From Propionispora sp. 2/2-37 (GTDB taxonomy: Bacteria; Bacillota; Negativicutes; Propionisporales; Propionisporaceae), in contig NZ_CYSP01000021.1 in assembly GCF_001298735.1 (NCBI RefSeq), forward strand, positions 1-61,769: a stretch of DNA of 61,769 nucleotides, written 5' to 3'. Positions 41,699 through 51,219 of this stretch are shown here, one piece after another. Within the stretch, counting starts at the first letter, position 1. Every line of letters starts with the position of its first letter. A program made the translations under genes and the position numbers. The notes under the pieces were generated by a model. The model worked only from the letters and a program-made list of their open reading frames with translations. It ran no database searches and was not told where the DNA came from.

Positions 41699-41903
41699 TA
41701 ACTTCAGAAAATACTCCAACAATTTTCATATTATAAAACCGAATATCCTGCAAAGCAAAAAAATAAACGTAGGGATTCCGGTGAATATAGCGTGAATCAC
41801 TCTCACCTTCTGCCCTAGGGCCCGACTAACCTCAAAATGGCGGAATCGTAGCCTACGGGCGATCGGAACACGGCATATTAAAACATTCTCTTTTTTGATG
41901 CAG

Positions 41904-42515
41904 TTATTTTACCGACACATATGGATTATCTTCTATATAAAATCTCCAGGGATAATCCTTAGCCTCCTCTGCATAATCAACGCCTATGCGTGTAGAAGAC
42001 ACTATATTGAATTTCTCATTTTCTCCGTCTTCTACATATAGCGTATTGCCACATAAATCTTCTCCATTTAAACTTTTATCAATTAATAGTGCTCTACATA
42101 ATTTTCCCGGCCCATTAGTTAAGCCCTTTATTTGGCTCTTAATTAACTGACTACATGTCTTTTTGAATCTATGTTGAGCCATTAAATCAAATCCTTCTAC
42201 TGGCTCAGCAGCCCTTATCAAAACGGCTTGGGGATTTCCTTTTTCCCTAGTAACGATATTAAAGCAATAGTACATACCGTAAACAAGAAATACATAAGAA
42301 ACTCCCGGCCCGCCATACATAACCTCGACTCTCGGTGTTCTTCTTCCACCATAGGAATGGGCAGCTTTATCTGTGATGCCCATGTATGCTTCCGTTTCAA
42401 CTATTTTTACAAAAATCTTCTGCCCGTTTATTTCACGCACAAGCACCTTCCCCAAAAGTTCTTTCGCAACAATTAACGAATCTCTATTATAAAAATCTCT
42501 GTCCAGTGTTTTCAT
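41904..42515 (-). CDS. 3-methyladenine DNA glycosylase (AAG/MPG family)
   Basis: Base-excision repair enzyme of 203 residues removing alkylated purines. Signature blocks: FYNRDSLIVAKELLGKVLVR, IVETEAYMGITDKAAHSYGG with the catalytic Glu, RTPRVEVMYGGPGVSYVFLVYGMYYCFNIVT and LTNGPGKLCRAL. It stands alone. The ATG is preceded by AAGGAGTAGTAATAAA, a usable ribosome site. Confidence 0.93.
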   Translation of the reverse strand: MKTLDRDFYNRDSLIVAKELLGKVLVREINGQKIFVKIVETEAYMGITDKAAHSYGGRRTPRVEVMYGGPGVSYVFLVYGMYYCFNIVTREKGNPQAVLIRAAEPVEGFDLMAQHRFKKTCSQLIKSQIKGLTNGPGKLCRALLIDKSLNGEDLCGNTLYVEDGENEKFNIVSSTRIGVDYAEEAKDYPWRFYIEDNPYVSVK

Positions 42516-42623
42516 TTTATTACTACTCCTTGTTGCTTAGTAGGAAGATCCGTGTATAAGAACTGGAAAAAATCGATAATCACATTTCCAAACATTGCCA
42601 TTAGCAGATTTCTGGTTTCCTAG

Positions 42624-43370
42624 TTACGGCAGACGCAGCAGGCAAATATAGTCGCGCTGGGCTTCTAAAGCCTGTTCCGTAATATACTCAAAAAAGATGT
42701 TATTCTGGGTATGGCTTTGCTCTAATGCCTGTATATACTCGTGTTTGAAGGTTGGAGAAATAATTACCGGGGGATACCCCGATGAAAGCAAGGCATGGTT
42801 CATTATTAACCGTGCTGTCCGTCCATTACCATCTTCAAACGGATGAATTACGATAAAATCCCTGTGTAATGCAGCCGCGTAGACTACCGGATGCAGTTTT
42901 TTTCTTTTATCCGGTAATTGCTGTACGAAATTACGCATATGCACCGGAATATCTTCATGCAGGGAAAATTTATCATTATGTGCTGAGCCGGTAATAACAA
43001 TATCGACTTTACGGTACTGTCCGGCTGTTTCACCCAATTTAGGCTGAAAACATAGTTTATGCAGTTCTTTTATATCCTGCTCTGTAATGTCAGGCGTTTT
43101 GGCTAGCTCCCAAAGATAATCGAATGCCCGGGCATGTCCAATGGTATCCAAATGATCTTTTAACGATTTGCCGCCAATCGTAATGCCGTCCTCAATAACC
43201 ACTTTTGTTTCCGATTCTGTCAGCGTGTTACCTTCCAAGGCATTGGAAGAGTAAGTAAGGCCGATCTTAAAATACTCTTTAAGATTTTTAACCTGCGCTT
43301 GGTCTAACGGTCGCGCCTGATTTATTCGTTTTTGGTTTTGTTCTATTTTTTGCAATATTAGATCCAGCAT
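42624..43370 (-). CDS. Fic family protein (AMP transferase fold)
   Basis: Protein of 248 residues with an intact Fic core HPFEDGNGRTARLIMNHALL (about 170-190), which uses ATP to AMPylate targets. An N-terminal YSSNALEGNTLTESE segment (about 37-51) contains the class-type S/T-xxxE-G/N inhibitory-like motif, so the protein is probably self-inhibited. It overlaps the small HTH gene upstream by 13 bases. It could be a toxin-like or housekeeping Fic; target unknown. Confidence 0.87.
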   Translation of the reverse strand: MLDLILQKIEQNQKRINQARPLDQAQVKNLKEYFKIGLTYSSNALEGNTLTESETKVVIEDGITIGGKSLKDHLDTIGHARAFDYLWELAKTPDITEQDIKELHKLCFQPKLGETAGQYRKVDIVITGSAHNDKFSLHEDIPVHMRNFVQQLPDKRKKLHPVVYAAALHRDFIVIHPFEDGNGRTARLIMNHALLSSGYPPVIISPTFKHEYIQALEQSHTQNNIFFEYITEQALEAQRDYICLLRLP

Positions 43371-43630
43371 TGCTCCCCCAACTTTCTGGTTTTAGTTGGT
43401 TTCCTACTTATCTTCTCAATTTTAGGCATCCCATCTTGTATCCGGTTCGTCCATTTTTCTTTGCCGTATACCCGTTCCATCCCTTGATAGGTTATCAGCC
43501 AAACGCTTCCAGACTTGCGAGTTTCGCTATTCGTGAATTTCCCTTTAATACAAGCGTAGCGCAACGTAGAAACATCCAAACCCCAGCGTTCAGCAGCTTC
43601 GGTCACTGTCATAACGTCTGTTAATTCCAT
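43358..43630 (-). CDS. Small helix-turn-helix DNA-binding protein paired with Fic
   Basis: Protein of 90 residues. The N-terminal half is a MerR/excisionase-like HTH (MTVTEAAERWGLDVSTLRYA, CIKGKFTNSETRKSG, then VWLIT); the C-terminal half is basic. Its stop overlaps the Fic start, so the two are translated together. It could autoregulate the pair or act as its partner. Confidence 0.7.
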   Translation of the reverse strand: MELTDVMTVTEAAERWGLDVSTLRYACIKGKFTNSETRKSGSVWLITYQGMERVYGKEKWTNRIQDGMPKIEKISRKPTKTRKLGEQCWI

Positions 43631-43700
43631 GGAAACACCTCATGTTCCAGACAATCCAATCTGATATTGTATCTATTCTTTATTTGGATATAATATAGGT

Positions 43701-43727
43701 GTGAAGGTTGTTTGTGTCAACCTTCAC
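43701..43727. repeat. 10-bp hairpin upstream of the HTH-Fic pair
   Basis: GTGAAGGTTG (43701-43710) and CAACCTTCAC (43718-43727) are exact complements around a seven-base loop, 70 bases upstream of the HTH gene. It could be an operator or part of the leader. Confidence 0.5.
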
Positions 43728-43787
43728 CGGAAAGCACCTGCAATTAACGCCCCTTTCCCGCACAGGTACATAATGTATATACTTGGA

Positions 43788-43904
43788 TGTAGGTGCTCGA
43801 CACCTACACGGGAACGGGAACGGGAACGGGAACGGGAACGGGAACGGGAACGGGAACGGGAACGGGAACGGGAACGGGAACGGGAACGGGAACGGGAACG
43901 GGAC
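43788..43904. repeat. Hexanucleotide tandem repeat (CGGGAA)15 with a preceding hairpin
   Basis: Fifteen exact CGGGAA units run from 43809 to 43898, then a partial CGGGA. Directly before lies an 8-bp hairpin TGTAGGTG/CACCTACA (43788-43808). All frames across it give dipeptide repeats only, so I see no gene. The remaining gap from 43905 to 44341 shows no gene either. Confidence 0.9.
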
Positions 43905-44341
43905 ATAAGCAATCTAGAAATACCAGACAACACTGAAAAAACCACAAATCATTATTGCCTATCCATATGTTTATTATATCACGAAATCGTGAATGTTACA
44001 AGATGGAGTTATCATTTTCTACCAAATTTTCTTGGGGCAACCGCAGGTTTAGGTGGATTTTCCGGGAAAAGACAAAAACCGATTAGATGTATTGTTTAGC
44101 ACATGTTTGATGATTCTAAAATTCCAAAACCACGGACAGATTGTACGCTAATCCCCAACAAGTAGTTAGGCTCTTCATCCTCTTCCAATGAGTTATATTT
44201 TATACCGTAGCAGCTATTTTTCACCTTTGGAAAGTTATATCACCTCTTCGATATCTCAACTCTAAAAGAACAGCTTTTTTATAAATCAGCAGGAAACCCT
44301 CCGTCTTTGCAAGCCATCGTTAGAGGATTTCCTGTTTCTTT

Positions 44342-45748
44342 TTATTCTTCCCAGTTATGATGGAAGATGCCTGCCTTATCGTTTCTTTCAAAAGTATGGG
44401 CTCCAAAATAATCCCGCTGGGCCTGCAGCAGATTAGCCGGCAACTCGGCAGCGCGATAGCTGTCAAAATACGACAGGGAACTGGTAAAGGCCGGCACAGG
44501 GATTCCTGCTTGAATGGCGGCGACGACCACCTCCCGCCAGTCTGTCTGATACACCTCGATGCTGGCCCGGAAATATTCATCCAGGAACAGGCTGGGCAAG
44601 TCCTGCTTTTTATCATAGGCATCCTTGATTTTATTTAAAAACTGTGCCCGGATAATACAGCCACCGCGAAAGATCATCGCGATACTGCCCAAATCAAGAT
44701 TCCAGCCATACTGCCGGGAAGCACCTGCCATCAGGCTGAACCCCTGGGCATAGGCGCCGATTTTGCTGACGTATAGCGCCCGGCGGATGGACTCGGCAAA
44801 TGACGTCGGCCTGAGATGTGGTTGTCCTTCCGGTCCCGCCAAACGCTTACTGGCTTCCACCCGTTCCTCTTTCATTGCCGAAAGATACCGTTCAAATACA
44901 GCCGTTGTAATCGACGGAATCGGTGCCCCTAGGTCCAGCGCAACCTGGCTGGTCCATTTGCCGGTACCTTTCTGTCCGGCTTTATCTAAGATAATATCCA
45001 CCATGTATTGTCCTGTTTCCGGGTCGGTTTTACCTAAAATATCGGCGGTAATTTCGATCAAATAACTGCTTAGCTCTCCCTGATTCCACTCGGTAAAAAT
45101 ATCTTTAATTTCCCTTGGCTGCAGTCCCAGCAGTTTTTTTAGTAACAAGTATGCTTCGCAAATGAGCTGCATGTCGGCATACTCAATCCCGTTATGCACC
45201 ATTTTGACAAAATGGCCCGCCCCGTCATTGCCAATATAGGTGCAGCAGGAATCACTTCCTACTTTAGCCGCTATATCCTCAAAAATATGTTGTACCAGCC
45301 TATACGCCGCCGGGTCACCGCCAGGCATAATAGCCGGCCCTTTTAAAGCCCCTTCTTCACCGCCGGAAACTCCGGAACCGATAAAATAAATTCCTTTGGC
45401 AGCAAGCTCCTGAGATCGGCGAATGGTATCTTGATAAAAGGAATTACCTCCATCAATCAAAATGTCCCCCTGCTCTAAATAGGGCAATAGCTGTTCAATA
45501 GTAGCATCCACCGGACTGCCAGCCTTTACCATCATCAGTATTTTTCGCGGCCGCTCCAGCGAAGCGGCCAGTTCCTGAATTGAATACGCTCCGGTCAGGT
45601 TTTTTCCGGCTGCTTCGGCAAGTAGTTGCTTCGTTTTATCGTCCGAACGATTATAAACAGCAACAGCATATCCGTGATTTGCCATATTGAGCGCTAGATT
45701 TTTCCCCATTACGGCAAGACCGATAACCCCGATCTGACTCTTACTCAT
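44342..45748 (-). CDS. gndA: 6-phosphogluconate dehydrogenase (decarboxylating)
   Basis: Cytosolic enzyme of 468 residues converting 6-phosphogluconate to ribulose 5-phosphate. NADP site [20 protein letters not shown] with NRSDDKT; substrate region [21 protein letters not shown]; active site [23 protein letters not shown]-terminal [11 protein letters not shown]. Length matches the long (NADP) class. Last gene of the sugar-acid operon, 127 bases after the 2-hydroxyacid dehydrogenase. Confidence 0.95.
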   Translation of the reverse strand: MSKSQIGVIGLAVMGKNLALNMANHGYAVAVYNRSDDKTKQLLAEAAGKNLTGAYSIQELAASLERPRKILMMVKAGSPVDATIEQLLPYLEQGDILIDGGNSFYQDTIRRSQELAAKGIYFIGSGVSGGEEGALKGPAIMPGGDPAAYRLVQHIFEDIAAKVGSDSCCTYIGNDGAGHFVKMVHNGIEYADMQLICEAYLLLKKLLGLQPREIKDIFTEWNQGELSSYLIEITADILGKTDPETGQYMVDIILDKAGQKGTGKWTSQVALDLGAPIPSITTAVFERYLSAMKEERVEASKRLAGPEGQPHLRPTSFAESIRRALYVSKIGAYAQGFSLMAGASRQYGWNLDLGSIAMIFRGGCIIRAQFLNKIKDAYDKKQDLPSLFLDEYFRASIEVYQTDWREVVVAAIQAGIPVPAFTSSLSYFDSYRAAELPANLLQAQRDYFGAHTFERNDKAGIFHHNWEE

Positions 45749-45875
45749 GTTGATTCCCCCTTATTTCCATTCTCTTTGGATATTAGCAAATTCCTCGAAT
45801 TGGCCTTCCAGTTTACGGTATATTCGCTCATAGACGTCAAACAACACTCCAGATTTCTGCAATACTCATTGGGGC

Positions 45876-46907
45876 TTATTTTACAAACCAAGCCGAATTT
45901 TCGGAGTGAACTACTACTTTTTTCAATTCTTCCAGTAACAGATACGGCGTCATGCGGAACGTATCATTGGTTGCCCCTGCCAAATGGGGGGTAATCGTTA
46001 CATTATCCATCGTCAGCAGCGGATGATTTTCGGCAATCGGCTCTGTCCAGAACACATCCAGTCCGGCACCGCCAATTTGTCCTGTTTGCAGTGCCGCAAC
46101 AAGCGCCTGTTCATCAACCAATCCGGCTCTTGCCGTATTAATAAGATAGGCCGTGGGCTTCATGAGTGCAAATTCCGCTTTGCCGATGAGGCCTGCCGTT
46201 TCCTGGCTCAGACGGGCATGGATGCTGATAAAGTCGGACTGTCTGCATAATTCTTCAAGTGAAACCTTTTCGACATGGTATTCCTGCAATAGCTCTTCTT
46301 TAACAAAAGGATCATAGGCAATCAATCGCATTGCAAAAGACGACAATTTTTTTGCTACCAGCTTTCCAATATAGCCGAATCCGACCAAACCAACGGTTTT
46401 CCCCTTCATATCCCCCATAAAGCCGGAATTGGGATATTTTTTCCTCCATTCGCCCTGTTTTAAAGCGGCATGTCCCCGAGTCAGATTTCTTAACTCCGCT
46501 AGCATCAACGCAACGGTAAAATCGGAAACTGCTTCGGCATTTCTGCCCATCGTCCTCATGACTTGAATGCCTTTTTCCTTAGCTGCCGCGACATCAATAT
46601 TTTCCACACCTGCCCGGCACACCCCAATGTACGATGCCTTGCTTCTGCGGATCAACACGCCGTTTAAGGGCGTATGATGGGTAATCACCACATCCGCATC
46701 TTGAATGGCCCGCGTTAGCTCTACCGGCGGCTTACCGGCATCGGGTCCGAACTTTTCCACCTGACTCCGCAAATACCAGAATTCTTCATCATTGGCCGGT
46801 TTCCAATCAACGCCGTGTATTTGGGCATCACTGCCAAAGGTGTCACGTACGGCCTGGCCTAACGTTTCTGATGAAAGCATGGGATCGCCCACTACTAAAA
46901 ATTTCAT
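45876..46907 (-). CDS. D-isomer-specific 2-hydroxyacid dehydrogenase
   Basis: NAD(P)-dependent enzyme of 343 residues. Rossmann motif GLVGFGYIGKLVAKKL (about 155-170); catalytic Arg in INTARAGLVDEQAL, Glu in VFWTEP and His in ITPHLAGAT. It may reduce a keto sugar acid (2-ketogluconate or similar) to the gluconate-level intermediate, or be a SerA-like enzyme. Position between the kinase and gnd favours sugar-acid metabolism. Confidence 0.85.
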   Translation of the reverse strand: MKFLVVGDPMLSSETLGQAVRDTFGSDAQIHGVDWKPANDEEFWYLRSQVEKFGPDAGKPPVELTRAIQDADVVITHHTPLNGVLIRRSKASYIGVCRAGVENIDVAAAKEKGIQVMRTMGRNAEAVSDFTVALMLAELRNLTRGHAALKQGEWRKKYPNSGFMGDMKGKTVGLVGFGYIGKLVAKKLSSFAMRLIAYDPFVKEELLQEYHVEKVSLEELCRQSDFISIHARLSQETAGLIGKAEFALMKPTAYLINTARAGLVDEQALVAALQTGQIGGAGLDVFWTEPIAENHPLLTMDNVTITPHLAGATNDTFRMTPYLLLEELKKVVVHSENSAWFVK

Positions 46908-46918
46908 TGTTTTTCCTC

Positions 46919-48424
46919 CTACTGTTTATACAGTTCAATCGTATGGTTCAAATCTTTTACACAAAGATACAGCTGTTTATAAACACCTTCATATATACGC
47001 CGGTATTGCCGGTGATTTTCCATGTCAGGTTCATATACGACTTCCTTGCGGTCAATTTGCTGCACCATATCCGCCGAATCTTTATACACGCCGGCTCCCA
47101 GTCCTGCCAGCATGGCCGCTCCCAAAGTGACCACTTCCGGAATATCCTGGCAAATGACTGTTTTTCCTAAAATATCCGCTTTCATTTGCATCCAGAACGG
47201 CGACTTTGTCGCGCCGCCCACGACATGGACGGACTTTATGAGCTGTCCGGTAATCCGTTCCATTTCCTCCATAATACCGACCGATTCAAAACACAGTCCT
47301 TCCAAAACGGCCCGGCTCAGGCAAGCTCTGGAATGAGCCGTTGTCAATCCGAAGAAGGCTCCCTTCGACAGGGGGTCTGCCCCCGGCGCATATTTCCCCC
47401 GGAAATGGGGCAGCATGAACACCCCTGCCGAGCCGAGCGGAGCGGTTTGAGCCTCCTCGGTAATAGCGCCATAGCTTTCTTGGGCAATTTGCTTGCAAAA
47501 CCATTCCAGCACACAGCCGGCTGAAATAACCTGGCCGGCAACATAATATTTATCGTCAACAACATAATTTACACAGGTAAGATTGCTGCCGATATATTGC
47601 GGCTGGGTAATCGGCTCATCGACAACCATCAGGATCTGCTCACTGGTGCCGATGGCACAAAGCACATGACCGGCCTCCACCGTACCGCTGGCCAAGGCGC
47701 CGCACACATAATCCAGGCCGCCGGTAAACACCGGAGTTCCCGCCGGAATTCCCGAAAGCTTTGCCGCCACCGGAGTCACCCGGCCGACAAGGCTGCCTGA
47801 GGCCTTAAGCTCCGAGCAAATATCCGGCAGAATATCCGCATGGGATAAAATATCCCGATTCCAGCAGCGGTTCCGTAAATCGACCGCCATCGTCCGGCAA
47901 GCCACTGAGTAATCGACAACGGCGTTGCCGGTTAAGCAGAAACCGATATAATCCTGCATAGAAACCCAATGCCTGACTCTTTTAAAATCTTCCGGCATTT
48001 TATCTCTGATCCATTGCACCTTGGTAATTCCCGCCATAGGGTTTGGCACAAACCCGCTGATTTCATAGACCCGTTCGCTGCCGAAAGTATCTTTCCACCA
48101 TTGGGCCTTTTCCTAAGTCCGGGTAACGAACCAGGCGATGGAGCGGTGTATCCAGCGCCCATTTTCATCCAGTAGCACCCCGGCGGCGCCCATGCTGGCA
48201 ACGGCAATCCCGGCAATCGGTGCACCATCCATTTCGGCAAGTACTTCGCACAAGGCCTCCTGCACAGCCTGCCAGATCTGGTCAGGATCAAATTCCGCCT
48301 TACCAGGCTCTACATGGTGAGTCACTGTCGGACGGGAGGCAATCATCTGCAAACTTCCATCAGCCCGGTAGGCTGCCGCTTTACAATTCGTTGTCCCTAC
48401 ATCAATACCGATTAAATAGGTCAC
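46919..48424 (-). pseudogene. FGGY-family carbohydrate kinase interrupted by an in-frame TAG
   Basis: The full frame would encode 501 residues, normal for gluconate/xylulose-type FGGY kinases. N-terminal GIDVGTTNCKAAAYRADGS and C-terminal SVHVVGGATKSPFWMQMKAD (phosphate and sugar sites) are intact. At 48113-48115 the frame has TAG (after ...IAWFVTRT), and the same frame continues as EKAQWWKDTFGSERVYEISG, exactly as in the family. A single CAG-to-TAG change explains it. Either the gene is dead or the amber is read through. No frameshift is present. Confidence 0.85.
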
Positions 48425-48442
48425 TGGCTTTTCTCTCCTTAG

Positions 48443-49537
48443 CTAGCGTTGCACCTTTACATCCGGAAATTGCGCAAATTCCGCTTCCAATTCATCCAGA
48501 CACGGGCTTACTGCCACCCGCATGGCACTGCGGTCGTCAATGCAATCCATTCCGGTACGGATTTTTTCTAGCGATACAACATGAGTCAATAATTTTTTTG
48601 CAGAGACCTTGCCGCTACGAATCATTTCCAATGCCAGGGCATTATGGCGCGGCGCTGAAGAGAACGTTCCATAAATAGTGATCTGGCGGTAATGAATATA
48701 ATTGGCATCCAATTCAATGGTCGGGTTGCTTTTCGGCAGACCGGCAAACAGGCAAACCTTACCCATTTTTCTTGCCAGCGAAATGCCAAGTTGCTGCGCC
48801 TCAGCCGTCCCGGCCGTAACAATCACCACATTGGTGCCAATCCCACCGGTCAGATCCATCACTGCCTGGAGTCCGTCGGTCTTACTCAAATCAATGTAAG
48901 CATCAAAGCCAAATGCCTTCGCCGCCTCCAGCCTTTTGGCGCTGCGGTTGATCAGGAATACCCTGCCTGCTCCCCGTGACCGAGCCACCTCGGCATGCAT
49001 GCAGCCGATGGGACCGGCTCCGATCACAGTCACGGTGTCGCCTAACCCAATATTCATAGCCTCCTGACCATTCAATACACAAGCCAGCGGTTCCGCTAAA
49101 GAAGCCTCCAAATATGTTAGCTCCTCCGGAATACGGTTGATATTATTAGCCCGCACGGCACCGGCCGGAATCAGCATATATTCGGCAAAACCGCCATTAT
49201 AATGATGGGCAATCGTTTTTCGGGAATAGCACATATTCTGCCACCCGGAGGAACAATAGCTACAGGCAGCACAGCCAATTCCCGGAGCCACGATAACCCG
49301 TTCACCCACCCGGAAACCGGTTACATCCGCTGCCACTTCAACAATTTCGCCGGCCGTTTCGTGGCCCAGCACAATAGGCGGCTTAATGGCAGCATGTCCG
49401 TGACGGAAAGTACTCAGATCTCCGCCACAAATCGCACAAGCTTTTACCTTCAGTAAAATGGTGCCCGGCTGTACAACCGGTTTTTCCATTTCCTCTATAT
49501 CCATTTCCTCTATCCCTTTATAAACTGCCGCTTTCAT
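48443..49537 (-). CDS. Zinc-dependent medium-chain dehydrogenase (polyol/idonate type)
   Basis: Enzyme of 364 residues. Catalytic Zn region CAICGGDLSTFRHGH and GHETAGEIVEV; structural Zn site GCAACSYCSSGWQNMC; NAD site VTVIGAGPIGCMHAEVARS. Sorbitol, threonine and L-idonate 5-dehydrogenases share this layout. Next to a GntP permease, an FGGY kinase and 6-phosphogluconate dehydrogenase, an idonate-like sugar acid is a plausible substrate. Confidence 0.88.
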   Translation of the reverse strand: MKAAVYKGIEEMDIEEMEKPVVQPGTILLKVKACAICGGDLSTFRHGHAAIKPPIVLGHETAGEIVEVAADVTGFRVGERVIVAPGIGCAACSYCSSGWQNMCYSRKTIAHHYNGGFAEYMLIPAGAVRANNINRIPEELTYLEASLAEPLACVLNGQEAMNIGLGDTVTVIGAGPIGCMHAEVARSRGAGRVFLINRSAKRLEAAKAFGFDAYIDLSKTDGLQAVMDLTGGIGTNVVIVTAGTAEAQQLGISLARKMGKVCLFAGLPKSNPTIELDANYIHYRQITIYGTFSSAPRHNALALEMIRSGKVSAKKLLTHVVSLEKIRTGMDCIDDRSAMRVAVSPCLDELEAEFAQFPDVKVQR

Positions 49538-49554
49538 ATCCTTCCTCCTAAATA

Positions 49555-50874
49555 TTAATGAATAAACATATCAATAATCAAAACCCCGATCAGTCCCATG
49601 CAGGCAATAATAGTTTCCATAATGCTCCAACTGCGCAGGGTTTCCTTTACGGACAAATTGAAAAATTCTTTAAACATCCAGAACCCGGGATCATTGGGAG
49701 GACCTGCGTTCAAACTGCCGGCGCCGCACGCCAGTACCATGAGTTCGGGACTTGTGCCGGTGGCTGCAACAACAGGAGCCATAATCCCGCCTGCCGTAAG
49801 CCCGGCTACCGTAGCAGAACCAACTGCAATCCGCAGGATCGAAGCAATCAGCCAGCCTAAGAGAAGCGGCGACATGTTGACGCCTTCCATTAAATGAACG
49901 ATATACTGGCTTACACCACTGTCAATTAAAATCTGTTTAAAAGCGCCGCCGCCGCCGACAACCAATAAAATCATGGCAATAGCCAAAACCGACTCCTGAA
50001 TGACATCCATAACTTCTTTCATGCTCTTGCCACGATTCAAGCCAAAAGTAAAAATACCAATAAATACGGCAATTAATAATGCCATATCCGCATTGCCCAC
50101 AAAATCAAAGAAAACAGCCAGCGGGTCATCTTTAGGCATAGTCAGCTTCGTAATGGAGGCTGCCGCCATCAAAAAGACCGGCACCAGGGCAGTAAATACG
50201 CTAATTGCAAAACCTGGCATTTCTTCGTCGGAAAACTGCTTGGAACTATACAAACCTTCCGGCATCTTGGGCTTCAAGTCTTTAATCGTGTTATAAAACC
50301 ACGGACCGGCTACCAGTACGGTAGGAACGGCAATAATAATACCGTAGATTAAGGTCAGGCCAATATCTGCGTGCAGCAGTACACTTAGTGCGGTCGGGCC
50401 TGGATGGGGCGGCAGGAAACCATGGGTAACCGAAAGGGCCGCAACCATCGGCAGTCCCACTTCCAGCAAAGAAACCTGGGCGGCTGCAGCAACCGTAAAT
50501 ACTAATGGTATTAACAGAACAAAACCGACTTCATAAAACAGAACAATGCCAACAATAAATCCGGTCAGACAAAGTGCCCATTTGATATGTTTCCGGCCGA
50601 ATTTTTCAATTAACGTCATGGCAATGCGCTGCGCTCCGCCACTGTCTGCCATCAGTTTTCCCAGCATAGCACCAAAACTGATAACCAGGGCCAAATGCCC
50701 CAGCGTCCCGCCAACACCATTTTCAATCGAACCGACAACCTTCATGATCGGCATCCCCTCAGCAATGCCTACCCCTAAACAAACTAACACCAAGGACAAA
50801 TAACTATTGAGCCTGACACCGACAATCAAAACGAATAACGCAATAATGCCCAAAGCTAAAATGATTAATGGCAT
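49555..50874 (-). CDS. GntP family gluconate:H+ symporter
   Basis: Inner-membrane permease of 439 residues with about twelve hydrophobic segments. GntP motifs include FGAMLGKLMADSGGAQRIAM, GFLPPHPGPTALSVLLHADI and NAGPPNDPGFWMFKEFFNLS. It is the first gene of the five-gene sugar-acid operon and lies divergent from the rpiR-type regulator. AGGAGG-like sequence (GGAGGTCTGAAAG) precedes the ATG. Confidence 0.92.
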   Translation of the reverse strand: MPLIILALGIIALFVLIVGVRLNSYLSLVLVCLGVGIAEGMPIMKVVGSIENGVGGTLGHLALVISFGAMLGKLMADSGGAQRIAMTLIEKFGRKHIKWALCLTGFIVGIVLFYEVGFVLLIPLVFTVAAAAQVSLLEVGLPMVAALSVTHGFLPPHPGPTALSVLLHADIGLTLIYGIIIAVPTVLVAGPWFYNTIKDLKPKMPEGLYSSKQFSDEEMPGFAISVFTALVPVFLMAAASITKLTMPKDDPLAVFFDFVGNADMALLIAVFIGIFTFGLNRGKSMKEVMDVIQESVLAIAMILLVVGGGGAFKQILIDSGVSQYIVHLMEGVNMSPLLLGWLIASILRIAVGSATVAGLTAGGIMAPVVAATGTSPELMVLACGAGSLNAGPPNDPGFWMFKEFFNLSVKETLRSWSIMETIIACMGLIGVLIIDMFIH

Positions 50875-50987
50875 CTTTCAGACCTCCTGCATGTTATTTT
50901 TTTGTTTCCGGCCCCATTAAGCAATTGTCTTTCTTTCTCACCGCCATTTCCTGTATTTTTGCTTGTATTTGGCTAGCCAAGCTATAT

Positions 50988-51150
50988 AATCAACTAAATA
51001 GTTGATTCATCCTAATCATGTGATAATTCTGATTGATTTCTATCAAAATAAGTTTAAATATTTAAAATAATTTTCACAATGTCATTATATATGCCACCAT
51101 CCCTATTTGCAATATATTTTCAAAAATATATTATTTTTTGAAAATATATT
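50988..51150. promoter_or_regulatory. Two palindromes in the gntP/rpiR divergent region
   Basis: AATCAACTA/TAGTTGATT (50988-50996 and 50999-51007) and a longer AATATATTTTCAAAAA/TTTTTGAAAATATATT pair (51111-51126 and 51135-51150). They flank the likely promoters of both divergent transcripts and are candidate RpiR operators. The regulator gene has TATAAT at about 51191 just upstream. Confidence 0.5.
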
Positions 51151-51219
51151 TCGTTTTTTTGTATTAGTGTTTCTTCATTGAATAAATTTGTTATAATACA
51201 GATAGTTAGGAGGATTACT

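Noticed and set aside
43788..43904. CRISPR array
   Set aside because: The repeats are contiguous hexamers without spacers and no cas genes are nearby.
43701..44099. ORFs of repeated Arg-Glu or Arg-Ser across 43.8 kb on both strands
   Set aside because: They are translations of the CGGGAA repeat; all frames stay open because of the repeat and none has a proper start.
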